The notes beneath the pieces are model-generated. The model was not told where the DNA came from. It ran no database searches and saw only the letters and a list, made by a program, of their open reading frames with translations. Position numbers and translations under genes: made by a program. A stretch of DNA of 64,000 nt from Tribonema minus. Taxonomy: Eukaryota; Sar; Xanthophyceae; Tribonematales; Tribonemataceae. The stretch spans positions 1,364,001 to 1,428,000 of the forward strand of contig JAFCMP010000334.1 of assembly GCA_017506865.1 (NCBI GenBank), written 5' to 3'. The number at the start of each line of letters is the position of its first letter. The first letter of the stretch is position 1. Shown here piece after piece: positions 1-10,952 of the stretch.

Positions 1-1200
1 GCAGTGGCGGCGGCGGCGGAAGTGGCGCGCATGCGAATGACCGCCATCGCCGTCGCCGAGGGCACTGGGATGCTGTGACGAATGGGCGCTGCAACAACGG
101 TGAACATGTTGAAGCGCAGCCGCTAGTCCCCGGTAGTCTGCGGCGCGCAGCTGTGCGAGCACAGGTCTGAGCACTGAGACGGCATGCTCCGCGGTTCGCG
201 ACTGCCGCTGACTGGACCTGCGCAGCAGTACAGGAGAGCAGTACAAGAGCGAGGTGCACTGAGAGGGTGGACTGAGCGATGTGGCAGCGCCGCGCACGCA
301 GCCTGGCGGACCTTGTGTCATGGCGTGCTGTGCGCGCGCGCACGCGCTCACGTAGTGCATGAAAAGCCGCTAGTCGACAGTAGTCTGCGGCGCGCACGCT
401 GTGCACTGCGCAGGCACAGTTCTGAGCGCTGAGATGGCATGCTCCACCGTTTGTGAGCGGACGTGCGCGGCAGTTCAAGAGTAAGGTGCGCTGAGAGATT
501 CGCCGTCTGAGCAACGCGGCAGCGCCGCATGCGGCCTTGCAAACCTTGTCGTGGCACGCTGTCCGCGCGCGTACGCTCACGTAACGCAATGAAACCCTCG
601 CAGGCACGCTTAGGCATACGTACATGCGTGTGCATGGCTCGATGCCACGTTGCGCTGTCAGTGCGCTCGTGTCCGAGCGTCGTCACCATGCTGGTCACTC
701 AAGCACCCATGGCAGCGCGACCTGCTCCCTGCTTCTGATGACGTGGGCAGTGCAGACGCGCGCGCGCGCGCTTCGTTGTGCAGTCGTACATTTCACACAC
801 ACACACGCGCGCCGCACCGGCGCCGCTGTGCTAGTGCACCGGCGGCACAAGAACGCACAACACCAATGGCGCCAACTGTAGTGCATGCATACCTCTCCGT
901 CACGCCCTCCCGCAGCTCCGGCTGTAGCACTGTCCACATTGCTCTCCACAGGGACCATCGTTGCGAGGCCCTCCTCCCCCTTTCCCCCCTTTCCGCCCGC
1001 CCCCCAGCCCCCCCCCGCCCCCGCCCCCCCGCGCACCGCGCCCGCAAGTCACCGCGCCAAACGCCTGCCGCATGCGCGTCCGAGAGCTATTGTTGTCTGC
1101 TGAGCAGAGCAGTACGCCCATTGAGATGCGCACACGGCGGCAGAGCAGGTGCCGACGTGCTGAGCGCTGCCGTACGCGGCCCTTGGCGTGCTGCTGCAAG
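1..1200 (-). pseudogene. Decayed Rieske oxygenase exons 6-7, left arm
   Basis: Mirror image of the pseudogene in the right arm. On the minus strand, bases 1-300 match the exon 7 region of the intact gene (57266-57605). Bases about 890-1150 match the end of exon 6: CAGCTCCGGC here is the complement of the GCCGGAGCTG-type block before the exon 6 donor, and the pyrimidine-rich run at 970-1040 mirrors the Gly-rich codon run of exon 6. Frames are broken throughout, so it is non-functional. Confidence 0.6.
110..600. repeat. Two ~248-bp tandem units (degenerate exon-7 edge), left arm
   Basis: Units starting near 110 and 361 share GCCGCTAGTC, then AGTCTGCGGCGCGCA, then GGCATGCTCC, then GTGGCAGCGCCG-like segments. 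On the minus strand each unit begins like the 3' splice site and start of exon 7 of the Rieske oxygenase gene (57251-57330). The same two units lie in the right arm at about 63240-63735. Confidence 0.7.
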
Positions 1201-2607
1201 GTGGCAAGTAGTGTGCACGCGCCAGTACTGGCGCGCTGGCCGCCCGTCTACGCCGTTGTCGTTGTTTAGCGCTGTGAGACGTTGCACCATGTTTCGGTAA
1301 GCTGTCTGTCACGTGTAGGGGCATGGGGAGACGGGGGGCAATCAACACGCATGTACAGGTATGTATCTTTGGTGCTGCATAGGGTATGTATCGCAGGTTC
1401 AGCAATACGGGTAGCAATGTGGAGAGGCTTCTGTCAGCGACTGCGCATGGTCGATGCTGCTGACGCCGACCAGCGCACATGCAGCAATTCATCAGAATTG
1501 AAGGTGCGACATTGAACTTCAAATTGGTCTGACCCAGCGTGCAATCTGCAAGCGTGAAGGCATCGCGAGCGTCGTCTGCACACACGGGGCCTGTGCCATC
1601 GCAGCGACGACCACAGTACTTGCTGCTGAAATACGCGGGCACTCGCGCATGATGCATGCCACGCGGCTCGCGCGCCCAACGTGCTAACCCCTGAGCATCA
1701 CCACCTGAAATTTTAACGGGAGCTGCTCACAGCGCCGCCGCTGCCTACGCCGACACTGGCAAGGAATTTTCATAGCACAAGAGTGAAGGCGCATGCTCAG
1801 CAATGACCTACCTCTGCAGCGCATGGCACTACATGCCCTGTTTAGTGCCACACTTCAACTTTCCTTGTCGCCGCCGCCCAGCGCGCCGCCTCGCTGGGCG
1901 CATTGAGCATAGCGAGCGCCCTTAACGCGCATTGGCAGCGCCGCGCGCCCAGCGCACCTCGCCACGGAGGGGGTAGTGCGGCAGTGGAGCGGCGGCGTGC
2001 ATGCCGCGCTGCGCAGCAGGTGAGTCAGACGCGCACAAGAGGAGGCCGTCAGGCGCCCACTTCTGTTGGATGCAATGTCGAGTGCGAAGCAGCTACTTGT
2101 CTCAGGAAGCTTGAAGTCAACAGGCTCATTCCTGCGCCACTCCAGCCTCTGTTGAAGTCGACCGAGGAATACAATGCGCAGTCGAAGACGCAACAGGAGC
2201 CGGGCAGGCGGCAGACGCGCGCGCCGGGGCCTCGTCACGAACGCAACTGCACTGCCATCTTCAACTTTACAGTATTGACTGTTGATGCATCAGGCGCCAC
2301 TTACCCTGCAACCTCCGCCAGCATCGCTTCCGACGGTAACGCCAGCGGCAGTCAGAGCGCTGCTGCCGCTGCTGCCGCCGCTGCCGCCGCTGCCACCGCT
2401 GGTGTCCATATCGCTGCGCACGCCGCCGCCGCTGCCGCCATCGTCGCCAACATCGCTGCGCATGCTGCCGTCTTGGAAGCGAGTCACTAAGCCAGCGGCT
2501 TGGTCACCTATTTGAAGCGGAAAGTGGCCAAAGTAGATTTTTGTGATGCCCACCTCAGTATGATTGCCGGTGCAGTGGAGCTGTGAGAAAACATAACGGC
2601 AACCGAG

Positions 2608-3261
2608 ATGAGCACAGCAGCGGTCACAAAGGATGTTGCTGCCACCAGAGCTGCTGCCGTGGCCGCCACCGCCGCCGCCATCGCCAACGACAAGCGGCAG
2701 TGGATGCTGCATTGGCAGTGCATGAAGGAGCAGCAGCAGGCGACGCCGGCGCAGCAGCAGCGGTGGAGCTTGCGTGACTCCTGTTGGCAGTGGCTTCAGG
2801 AGGTCATTACCCGAGCAGGAGAGAGAAATGCCGCCGAAGCCGAAGAAGCTGTGGCGCACGCTGCCGCCGCTGCTGCCGAGGCAAAGCAGGCGTTGCGGCG
2901 GGTGACGACGGAAGGAAAGCGGCTCGTGAGGCAACAGGTCGAAGTTTACGACGCTAGCATGCTGCTCGCTGGCAGGCTGCAGCAGGAGCTGTTCCGGCTG
3001 CAACGGCAAGGCGACCAGCAGTGGGAGGCCTTTGAGCACCAGCGCCAGCAGCTGCAGCGCCTGCAACGCCTGCAGCGCCCAGAGGAGCTGCGCAGAGAGC
3101 TCCTGCGGCAGCAGCAGCAGCTCGGCAGGGACCGCGCGCAGCGCCAGAAGCAGCAGGCCGAGGTGACGCAGCTGCTGCTGCTGGCGCTGGTGCTCATAGG
3201 TCTCCCACCGCTGGTCACCCTGCCAACACAGCCGGAACATCTCTTGCCGCAGCCTGCCCGT
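2608..3261 (+). CDS. Coiled-coil ORF in left arm, plus-strand copy
   Basis: An open frame with ATG at 2608. It encodes Ala-rich helix, then a motif beginning SLRDSCWQWLQEVITRAGER, then VEVYDASMLLAGRLQQELF, then Gln/Arg/Leu heptad repeats (HQRQQLQRLQRLQ). Composition and heptads point to a long coiled coil. The diverged inverted copy on the opposite strand keeps the CWQWLQE, ITRAG, DAS and GRLRQEMFRL blocks, which suggests a protein-coding origin. Past about 3180 the frame runs antisense through the second copy and is not meaningful there. Upstream frames at 1903-2490 (with LIPAPLQPLL, then Ala-rich) may be another exon. I do not recognise the family, and whether it is expressed is unknown. 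Confidence 0.4.
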
Positions 3262-3921
3262 GCGCAGCACGCTAGCATCAAAGGCACCAAATTTCGCATT
3301 CACCAGACGCTTCCCGTCTGCCGTCACCCGTCGCATCGATTGCTTTGCGGTGGCAGCAGCGGCGGCTGCGCGCGTCGCAGCTGTGTCGGCTTTGGCGGCA
3401 TTTCTGTCTCCTGCGCGAGTGATGATCTCCTGAAGCCACTGCCAACAGGAGTCACGCAAGCTTGCTGCTGCTGCTGCGGCAGCGTCTCCTGCTCTTCCTG
3501 CAACATGCGCTGCCGCTGCAGAACGTGCTGCTGCGCATCCCTGGCAACAGCGGCGGCGGCAACGGCGGCTGCTCTGGCGGCAATGACATGCTGTGTAGCC
3601 GCTTCTGTGCTGGCCTTGATTGCCCGGGCTTGCTGTCCACAGCTGTGTGCATTCTCCGCAGTGCATGTAAAAGGAATGAAAGCACGTCCAGGGCGAAGTA
3701 GACAGCAGAGCTAACAGCTCATTGGCTAAACATTGAGACTGAAGCGTGCGTGGCGCCGGCAGCGGCGGTGACGGCAGCGGCGGCGGCGCGCACAGCGACG
3801 TGGGCGGCGGCGGCAGCAGCGGCAGCGGCAGCGGCGGCAGCAGCGCTGCTGACGTCACCGCCGGAAGTGCAGCTGGCGGAGGCTGCAGAGTAAAAGGCGC
3901 CTGATGTGCAAGCAGATCCAC
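3130..3921 (-). CDS. Coiled-coil ORF in left arm, minus-strand copy
   Basis: On the minus strand an open frame runs leftwards from 3921. It starts with a Pro/Leu-rich stretch and continues into the paralogous coiled coil (DSCWQWLQEIITRAGDRNA, FDASVLRTGRLRQEMFRL, YEHQRQQQQ). The frame stays open to 2290 only because it crosses the palindrome axis and reads the other copy antisense. The plausible protein part is 3130-3921. Farther upstream on this strand, about 4030-4075 encodes a LIP/AALKPLL-like motif matching LIPAPLQPLL of the plus-strand copy. Confidence 0.35.
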
Positions 3922-5002
3922 CCATCAAATTTGGGCTAAGGCGGTGACGCTCGCGATGATGCTCCGAGCGCGCGTTCGGCGTGCGCGGAATGCAGGCTCT
4001 AGTCATCTCTGTAAACTTCGCATCTAGCTCAGCGAGCGCATACAGCAGAGGCTTGAGTGCTGCAGGAATGAGTCTACAGTGACTCTGACGGGAATGTCAA
4101 CCGTCAAATTTGTGCGCCGTTGACAGATGCGGCGGCACTCAACGATGCAGGAGGTGCATGGACTTCGGAAGGCATGACGTGCCTGCACCATTGAACTCAA
4201 TCTGTGCGCTGGACAGCGCTGCACAGACTTTTGCCGTGGTTTGCGATGTATGGCTGAGACAGTGCCTCTGATGTTCTGAAAGATCTGCGTATTTGCTTAA
4301 ATGCAACGATGCAGCATCACTGCCCTGCAAACTGCGTTTAGGTAGATAGCGTATTGAACGTACGTGGACCACAGCACACACTAGGGGCTACGATCCCAAT
4401 AAATCAACACATTTGGTGGCTACTAGCCTCGTCAGTGGCGGCACCTACAGCCATATCGCTGTGGTCGATGCTTGTTGGTCCAATGATCAAAGTTTACCAT
4501 CTATCCCATCCCCTGTGATGAAGCAGCGAGCAATTGTCAATGTCTCGGAGACCTCAAAGTCAGCATCTTCTAGTGCAGCTGCCAATCCTTCAATGGATGC
4601 CGTCCCTCACGACGTTGTCAAGACGCCAAAAATGCCATGTAAGGCGCGCCAGCGTATACTACTGCTTTTGGCCTCAGGCTGCTAGCTCACAACGAGCCCC
4701 CAAAAACTCCCAAACTGCTTTGCCCAGCAGCTACTGTGCCTGATGCTTACCTGGCGTCGGCAGGCCTTCTTGGAGAGCGTCGATGCTTAGGCTTCGTACT
4801 ATACTGCAGATTCTTCAAGGTCGGAAGGAAATGAGGCGGCATGCGGGGCAGCTGCATGTTCTTCATGGACATGGAAGTGGATGCATCAGCTGGGGGCGTT
4901 GCTCGTGTGACGCTTTAAGTTCTGCAGCCGCACCAGCAGCGAAGTGCCTACGGAAGCAGGAGCAGGGCCGCTAGAAAGCAGCAAGCACGGCCTGAGCCAG
5001 TG

Positions 5003-5437
5003 GCAGTGGTGGACACAGTGTCGTGTGCTGTCAGGTCACGATGGCACGATGATCGAAACTTGAAGAGCACCATTCGAGACGATGTGATTGAATTGAAGTG
5101 CGCATACATGAGCAGCACATTGTTCCTAGGGACGAAGTCACTGGTCTCCGTTCGCACATCGTGCAAGACTCCCAAATCGCAATATTGCAATAACTTCTGA
5201 ACTAGCACGCTATTTCTCATTCTGTTTCGTGCGTGGTACATGCAGACCAACAGTGTGATGCTGTGGGATAACTACAAAGCCTCAAAGTAAGTTTTTATTG
5301 AATAAAACAGTTTGTCCATTGAACCGTCGGTGACAGTGGTGGTCATAGTGTCGTGTGCTGTCAGGTCAGGTCAAGATTAATGCATCGACCTGACCAAACG
5401 ACGAACATTCGACGATTGAAGTGCGCATACATGTCGA
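5003..5437. repeat. Arm-boundary segment duplicated in tandem
   Basis: The last ~110 bases of the left arm (about 5003-5113: GTGTCGTGTGCTGTCAGGTC, then a gap, then TTGAAGTGCGCATACATG) recur at about 5330-5437 just outside the arm, with the same two end blocks and a diverged middle. Bases 5114-5701 hold nothing else that I recognise. Confidence 0.75.
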
Positions 5438-5701
5438 TATTTTGTTCCATTTTTTTTTACTGCGTGTAACTGCCCAGGTGCTTGAAGTTGAGTTTGTGTG
5501 CGGTGAGTGGAGGAGGAGATCATGCGTGCGTCAGGTATGTGAGGCTTTGTCGCGTGCAAACGCTTTACCATAGCTCCATTAGGGTGTGATCACACTACGG
5601 CATGTCTGTCTAAGCTGTCTTGAAACATTTTGCGATCCTCCGCCAAACAAACTTGCCGTCTCACCGCAGAGTCCGACGCAGGAGAAGCGGAGGCTGTTCG
5701 A

Positions 5702-8700
5702 ATGAGGCTGTTTCATTCGCTGAGGCACTTCCCTCATCTGCGAGGCAACATCGCCGGCATGGCCGCAGCCGCTGGACAAGCCACAATCACGTACTCCAAG
5801 GTACATTCGAAAAGAGATGTGCACAAGGTCGGAATTGATGCGCATGGGCGGCACCAGCTGAAGGTTAGAGTGCTGGTTTTCGGGCCCGGTATGGCATACA
5901 TTTGATTCTGTTGCTGGACCACCTCTGTACATCAGACGACCTCCTTCATCTTGCTTCACACTTCAATGAATGCACTGACTCACCTATCTGCTGCCTCACG
6001 ACGTGCAGCCCTCAAAGCAACGACCGCTGCAGCGCGGCGGCAGCAGCAGCGGCGGCAGCAGTGCCAGCGGTGAGGGTGGCAGCACTAGCGGCGGCGGCGG
6101 CGGCGGCACCGGTGCCGGCGGCGGCAGAGCGGGATGGGTGGACATGCGCAGCCTGACGCGCTCCGAGTACGAGTCGGAGTCGATTGACGCGCTGAGGCGT
6201 GTGCACCGCGCGCTGCTGAGCAGCCGTGTGCACGCGCTGCAGAACGACACGGCGGCGCGGCGGTCACTGTCGCAGGGGGGCGGTGCGGACATGGTGAGCG
6301 CAGGGGAAGGGGGGTATATGCATGCATGTATGGTCAGTGCGTGCCTGCAGGGAGCGCGCCACGAGTTTGTAGGCTGCCGCTGGTGCAGGCAGTGACTGAT
6401 TGGTGAACTTGTGTTGGCGCTCTCAGGCCTGTCTTTGCGTCGGTCTGGCGCGTCGCGCTGCAGCACTGCTGCATGTGCAGTGGCGCATCATGCGCGCAGG
6501 TTGCTGATATTGGTAGCGATGGCTTCCACTTTGTTGCAACAAGCCGCAGTCGCCCATGCCATCTACCTAATCAACAACTTGTACTTTCCTGACTTTGACC
6601 TGCATAGTGCACAATGGGTCTTGCCAACTATTTAAGTCCTGGCACTTCTGTGCTTGCAGCTCAAACCACCCCAAGCGGCTGCAGCTCATACCGCCATCTG
6701 TCCTACCACCCGCACACGCCATGAGCGCATTGCGGCGCCGCTTTCACACAGCACACGAGAATGCCCTAACACGACAAAGCGGACGCACGAGCGCACGCCT
6801 CAACTCAAGCCTTTTGCGGGACACTGCCCACCGGCACGTGAATATTACTCCACATACTCTGCGCCCCACTGACACGTGAGCAGCCATTGACATTACACAT
6901 TTCCGATGCTGCAGCACGGCGCCAGCGCTGCAGCGGCAGGGCTGTCGCCGGCGGCGGCGGCGGCGAAAGCTGCCGCCATGGAGGCGGAGGCGCGGCGGCG
7001 CGCGCTGAGCGCTGCTGCTGCCGCTCGCAAGCGCGCCGTGCAGGAGCTGCTTGGCACTGCGTACACGCCTGCGGACTTGCAGGTGCAACATGTATATACC
7101 TGCCTTCGTCAAGAGTGAAACTCAATCATGTCCTTGCCACAGTTCATCATCTGCGCGCACCCATGAGCCTTTGGAGTGGGGCAAGGCTAGGGTTGCAGTA
7201 TAACTGGGGTTAAGATGCAGGTTACACCTGGATCTCGCCGTATGATCATTGTACATACTTGAACAAAGACAGCTCGCCAATCGCAATCACAACCCTTGTT
7301 GAAACAACACTTCCACGCGTCCTAACGCGAATTGCACCCCTAACTTCATCCCAATGCCATCATTCAGGCTGCTTACAAATTCATGGGCTCAAGCAGTAGA
7401 CACGTGCCCCAGTTCTGTCAAGTTGCATGTGACGCGCACATTGGCCAGAAGCTGGTGCCGCCCAAATCGGAACCCCCCGCAGAAACAGCGCGCAAGAAGC
7501 AGCTAGTGACGGCTGCTTGGGGGCCGCTTTGCGTCTTGATAGGAACGGTAGCATCGATCAAGGCTGGAAGTACGTGCTGCATTTCGCCTGCACCTCGCCC
7601 AGCGCGCCGCAGGCGAACATCTTCGTGCCGAGTAAAGTCGCAGTATTACGTTGCCGCTGTCGCCCGTACTCGGAACCGACGCAGTGCATCCAAAGTGCTG
7701 CTCAATCAACGCCACCACCAGATGACTTGCAGCACATCGCAGCTCACTCAAGGGCGCTTGTCGTGGGCCATGCTGAGCGTTGTGCAGGCGGCGCGCGCGG
7801 CGGTCGGCGCGGCGGTGGCGGCGCTCCTCGCGCGTGCCCCCGCCGGCGGCCTGAGAGGCGCCACCGGCAGCGCCTTTGACGGGCAGCTGGACCCCCTGGA
7901 GATGCGCACGCAGGTACGCGCTGAATTCTCATTACCAGGCGGAGTACAAATCAGAGCATTGCAGGCATCAGTAATTGCCTGGTCTGCGGTCCTCCGTCAC
8001 CCCTCGCTTCAACCCCAATGTCACCCCGATGCTCGGCTCCCCCTGCGTGGTGCCTGCGTGCGCGTTGCGAGTCGGAAGGCACCCATTGTTCGATGCGCAG
8101 CCAGAAGCGATTCGATGAATGGTGCTGGCTGCTCTGACTGGCGTGCCCGCTGCGAGTGCAAGTGCCTCCCCCAATCTGGGCTTGGGGTTAGGTCACCCCT
8201 GATGGTCATCTTTAACAGTCAACTTCAATTGGTTGATTAATTGCCGGACACGGCTCAGGCCGCAGGGCGCAGCGGCTCGCGGCATCACCGGGCGAGACTG
8301 CAGCCCCCGATCAGACCGGCTTGATCGGCGACTGAGAGTGAGCGAGGCACTGATCAATGTCCCCGTCCCCCCTCCCCTGTGCTATGCAGCACAATTCTGT
8401 GTGGGCCAGCAGGTAGGTCAGGCGCGTACGCGGCCGTGACACACTTACCGTCCCTGATTAGTTTGCAGGCCTCGTGCCTGAAGTCAACAGTGTGCGACCC
8501 TGCGTGCGAACTCCTGCTGCGCGCCCCGATCGCAGGTCGCGCTCAGCTTCAGCGGCCTCCGCCTGTCGGACGCGCAGCTGGCGGCACTCTTCGCGGCGCT
8601 GAGCGCTGCTGCCCCCGCGACGGCGGCCGGGCGCGCGTGCGGCCACGCCTTCCAGCGCTGGGCCGCGGCGGCGGGCGCGGCGGCATGCGACGCGGATCGG

Positions 8701-8781
8701 CTGCGGCTGCGCGCCAACGAGGCGGCGCGCGCGCGGACGCGCCTGGGCGCCGCCGCCGCGCCGGCGCCGCTGGGGCGTTGA
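5702..8781 (+). CDS. Orphan 5-exon gene, about 328 aa
   Basis: I do not recognise this protein. Model: exons 5702-5863, 6009-6293, 6915-7082, 7788-7913 and 8536-8781 (stop TGA). All introns are GT-AG and phase 0. The N-terminus (MRLFHSLRHFPHLRG) is basic and aromatic like a mitochondrial or plastid targeting segment. Exon 2 holds a Gly/Ser-rich linker and then a charged helix (SEYESESIDALRRVHRALL). Exon 3 is an Ala/Arg/Glu helix ending TAYTPADLQ, exon 4 has DGQLDPLEMRTQ, and exon 5 has SGLRLSDAQLAALFAAL and CGHAFQRW. Support comes from five compatible phases and codon-like composition; no family motif is visible. It converges on the patatin gene. Start and function are uncertain. Confidence 0.5.
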
Positions 8782-10952
8782 GCGCTGCTGCGGCACAGTC
8801 ATCGCATGGGGCGGCGCGATTGGAGTGCTGAGCGTCGCCGCAGGTTGAGTGTGCAGCGCGTGCGGCACCGCTCAAAGGCGGCGGAGCGCGCTGGCGCCGA
8901 TCCAGCGCTGTGCGTCGTGCACCGCCGCCGCGGCTGTAACAGACCACCCGGTGCCGTGTGACACCGGAGCGCCGCTGCTGCCGAGTGCGCGGCGCGCCGG
9001 CACCGTCCGCACAGCTGTGCTGCCAGAGGGCTGAGCGCTGACACGGCATGCACACGGCCAGTGCGCATCGGCGCGCGCAGAGGGTGTGGTGGCCGCCGGC
9101 TTGTGGCAGGGCGCGGGCGCGCGGCCGCGGCGGCGCGCTGCTGCTTCACGGACGGCGTTCGAGCACTGCCGCTCGGGCAGTTGCACCCGCCCTGCCGAGC
9201 CGTGATGACGACGGCAAGTACTGAAGAGGAGACTGGAGGCCAGCCTCGATAGCGGGCAACAGCGCAGTGCCGCGCTGCGCCGTGCCGCGTTTTTTTCGCA
9301 GATTTGACATGGCATAAGGCGGCAAATGCGGGTCGGCAGCACCGCGCCCCGCACGTCAAGCTGTTGCGATGCGCAGCTACTCGGTGGCACCCCTGCTGTG
9401 CTCTGCGCGACAAAGGCTGACCACACATGCCGACGCCTACAGATCCACATCTGGCAGACGCTAGTGATGGATAATGATCATGATGCAGAGGCGCCTGGTG
9501 GCGTTCATATGCCTGCTAGTGCACCTCAGGATTCCATTGCTGAGGTCAGGCGCTGCTGCTGACAACAATGCATTGATCAAGCCCATACAGTGTACTGTTA
9601 TGCTGAGCTGTGCCACTTGTGAACAGCAAGGCATTTGCCACTACTTAAGCTGCAGCACCTGCCACTGGTTGTCAGTAAACGGCCTGATTCATCACTCAAG
9701 CTGCTGCAACTATCTGACTTGTAAGAGCAACAGAAAAGGTGCACTATGACCACACAGCATCTTAGACTAGAGCCTGTTGGGCACAACATGGCGGACGGCT
9801 GCCGCGTCTCTGCAATGCACGACGTGTCAGTAAAACATTGACAACACACTCGTCAAAACAACAGCATAGATCAATGCCAGGCAGGATCTGCAGAAAAGTC
9901 AATCACGGCAGCACTGCAACGTGCTGGTGCGTCAAGAGAAAGAGTCGAAACGCCCTAGCAGAGCGGCGCTGGCGCACAGAGACAGAGTGAGAGAGAGCAG
10001 AGCAGGCATCCATATGAACTGTCAACATTACCTACATGAATGCGGGAGGAGCGCGCGCGCCTGCATTGGAAGCGCGCGCTGCCCACTTGGGTGTCCGTCT
10101 GGTGTCGCCAAAAATTGACGTAACTGTGCGTGCGCAGCTGAAGGCTGCCCTAAACGAGGATAGAGACGCGGGCGGGTCACGGCCAACAGCGGGACACCGG
10201 GCCTGATAATGACTTGTTTGATGGTACACGCGGTGCACAACAATCTCCTGCCAATTCTCTCCCCTCCCCGCCCTCTTCCCCCCCCCCCCCCCTCTGATCC
10301 TTAGGAATACAGGTACGTGTCGTAAAGTTGACCCTCGTGTGCGTGGACGGCTGCACGCCATGACGCGGCGCACGCGGCTCAGAGGTGCGCCATACCATCA
10401 GCCGCAGACGGAGTCCGCCGCCGGCGCCGCGCCGCCACTTGCTAGTGTGACACTGTACACAAATGCGTGACTGTGGAAATGCCTACTATGCGCACGGAGC
10501 TCGACCATGCGCGGCGGCAGGGCTTATGCACGCCGGCGGCGACCGCAGCGGCGGCAGCAGCAGCTGCTGCTGCCGCCGCTGCTGCTGCCGCGCAGCAATG
10601 TTCACCGCCAGCGCTGCGGAAGCGATAGCGACCACCTCCGCGGCGGCCACGACCGCTGCAGCCGCCGCTGCCATCACCAGCACGGACAGGACGCCTGCGA
10701 CCGTCAGCGTCGCGAGCCCTGCCGCCGCCACCGCCAGTGCCGCAGCGCCGCATGTGGCGCCCATCGCCGCCGCTGCCGCCGCCGCAGCGCCCGCCAGCGC
10801 TGCCGCCCCCGCCGCCGCAACCGCCGCCGCTGCCACCACGACGGCCGTCGCCACTGCCGCCGCCACCGCCGCCGCCGCCGCGGCCGCCGCCACGCCCGCT
10901 GCCGCTGCCAGCACCGCGAGCCTCACTAGAGCTGTCAGTGGGCGCGGTCTGG
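8782..10952. other. Convergent intergenic stretch
   Basis: Lies between the 3' ends of the orphan gene and the patatin gene. 8790-9240 is GC-rich with no gene-like exon. 9250-10440 is mixed composition with a C-run near 10281-10292. 10545-10925 is a GCN-codon-like low-complexity tract that opens long Ala/Gly ORFs in several frames and lies just downstream of the patatin stop. No RNA gene recognised. Confidence 0.6.
10545..10925. repeat. GCC/GCN low-complexity tract
   Basis: A run of GCC/GCT/GCA triplets, open in several frames as poly-Ala or poly-Gly. It begins about 30 bases downstream of the patatin stop on that gene's strand, so it probably lies in the 3' UTR. Confidence 0.7.

Larger units (their letters stand above)
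2120..4075. repeat. Nested palindrome in left arm, axis near 3100-3115
   Basis: The two halves of this 2-kb segment are diverged reverse complements. The block with CTCATTCCTGC at 2125 pairs with its complement at 4072; the block at 2283-2298 (TGATGCATCAGGCGCC) pairs with 3897-3912; GAGCACCAGCGCCAG at 3034-3048 pairs with 3181-3195. The central 130 bases are a CAG/CTG-rich loop. Each half encodes a related Gln/Ala/Arg-rich coiled-coil peptide, so the structure is a tail-to-tail pair of paralogous ORFs. The halves differ from each other much more than the two 5-kb arms do, so the palindrome predates the arm duplication. Confidence 0.85.
1..5113. repeat. Left arm of ~5.1-kb inverted repeat
   Basis: Read as its reverse complement, this segment matches 58741-63832 almost end to end. 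Base 1 pairs with about 63832 and base ~5113 with about 58741. Divergence is modest, with scattered substitutions and small indels; for example the short ORFs at 4413-4685 and 59428-59219 agree at most residues. Because base 1 is already inside the repeat, the outer end and any target-site duplication are not visible. From outside inwards the arm holds a decayed oxygenase 3' end (about 1-1200, minus sense), GC-rich non-coding DNA, a nested palindrome (2120-4075) and AT-richer DNA with short ORFs. It could be the terminal repeat of a very large mobile element or an inverted segmental duplication. No transposase or integrase was recognised. Confidence 0.9.

Noticed and set aside
2290-3921. A 543-codon minus-strand ORF as one large gene
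   Set aside because: The frame crosses the palindrome axis and reads the second copy antisense. Only the first half resembles the paralogous protein.
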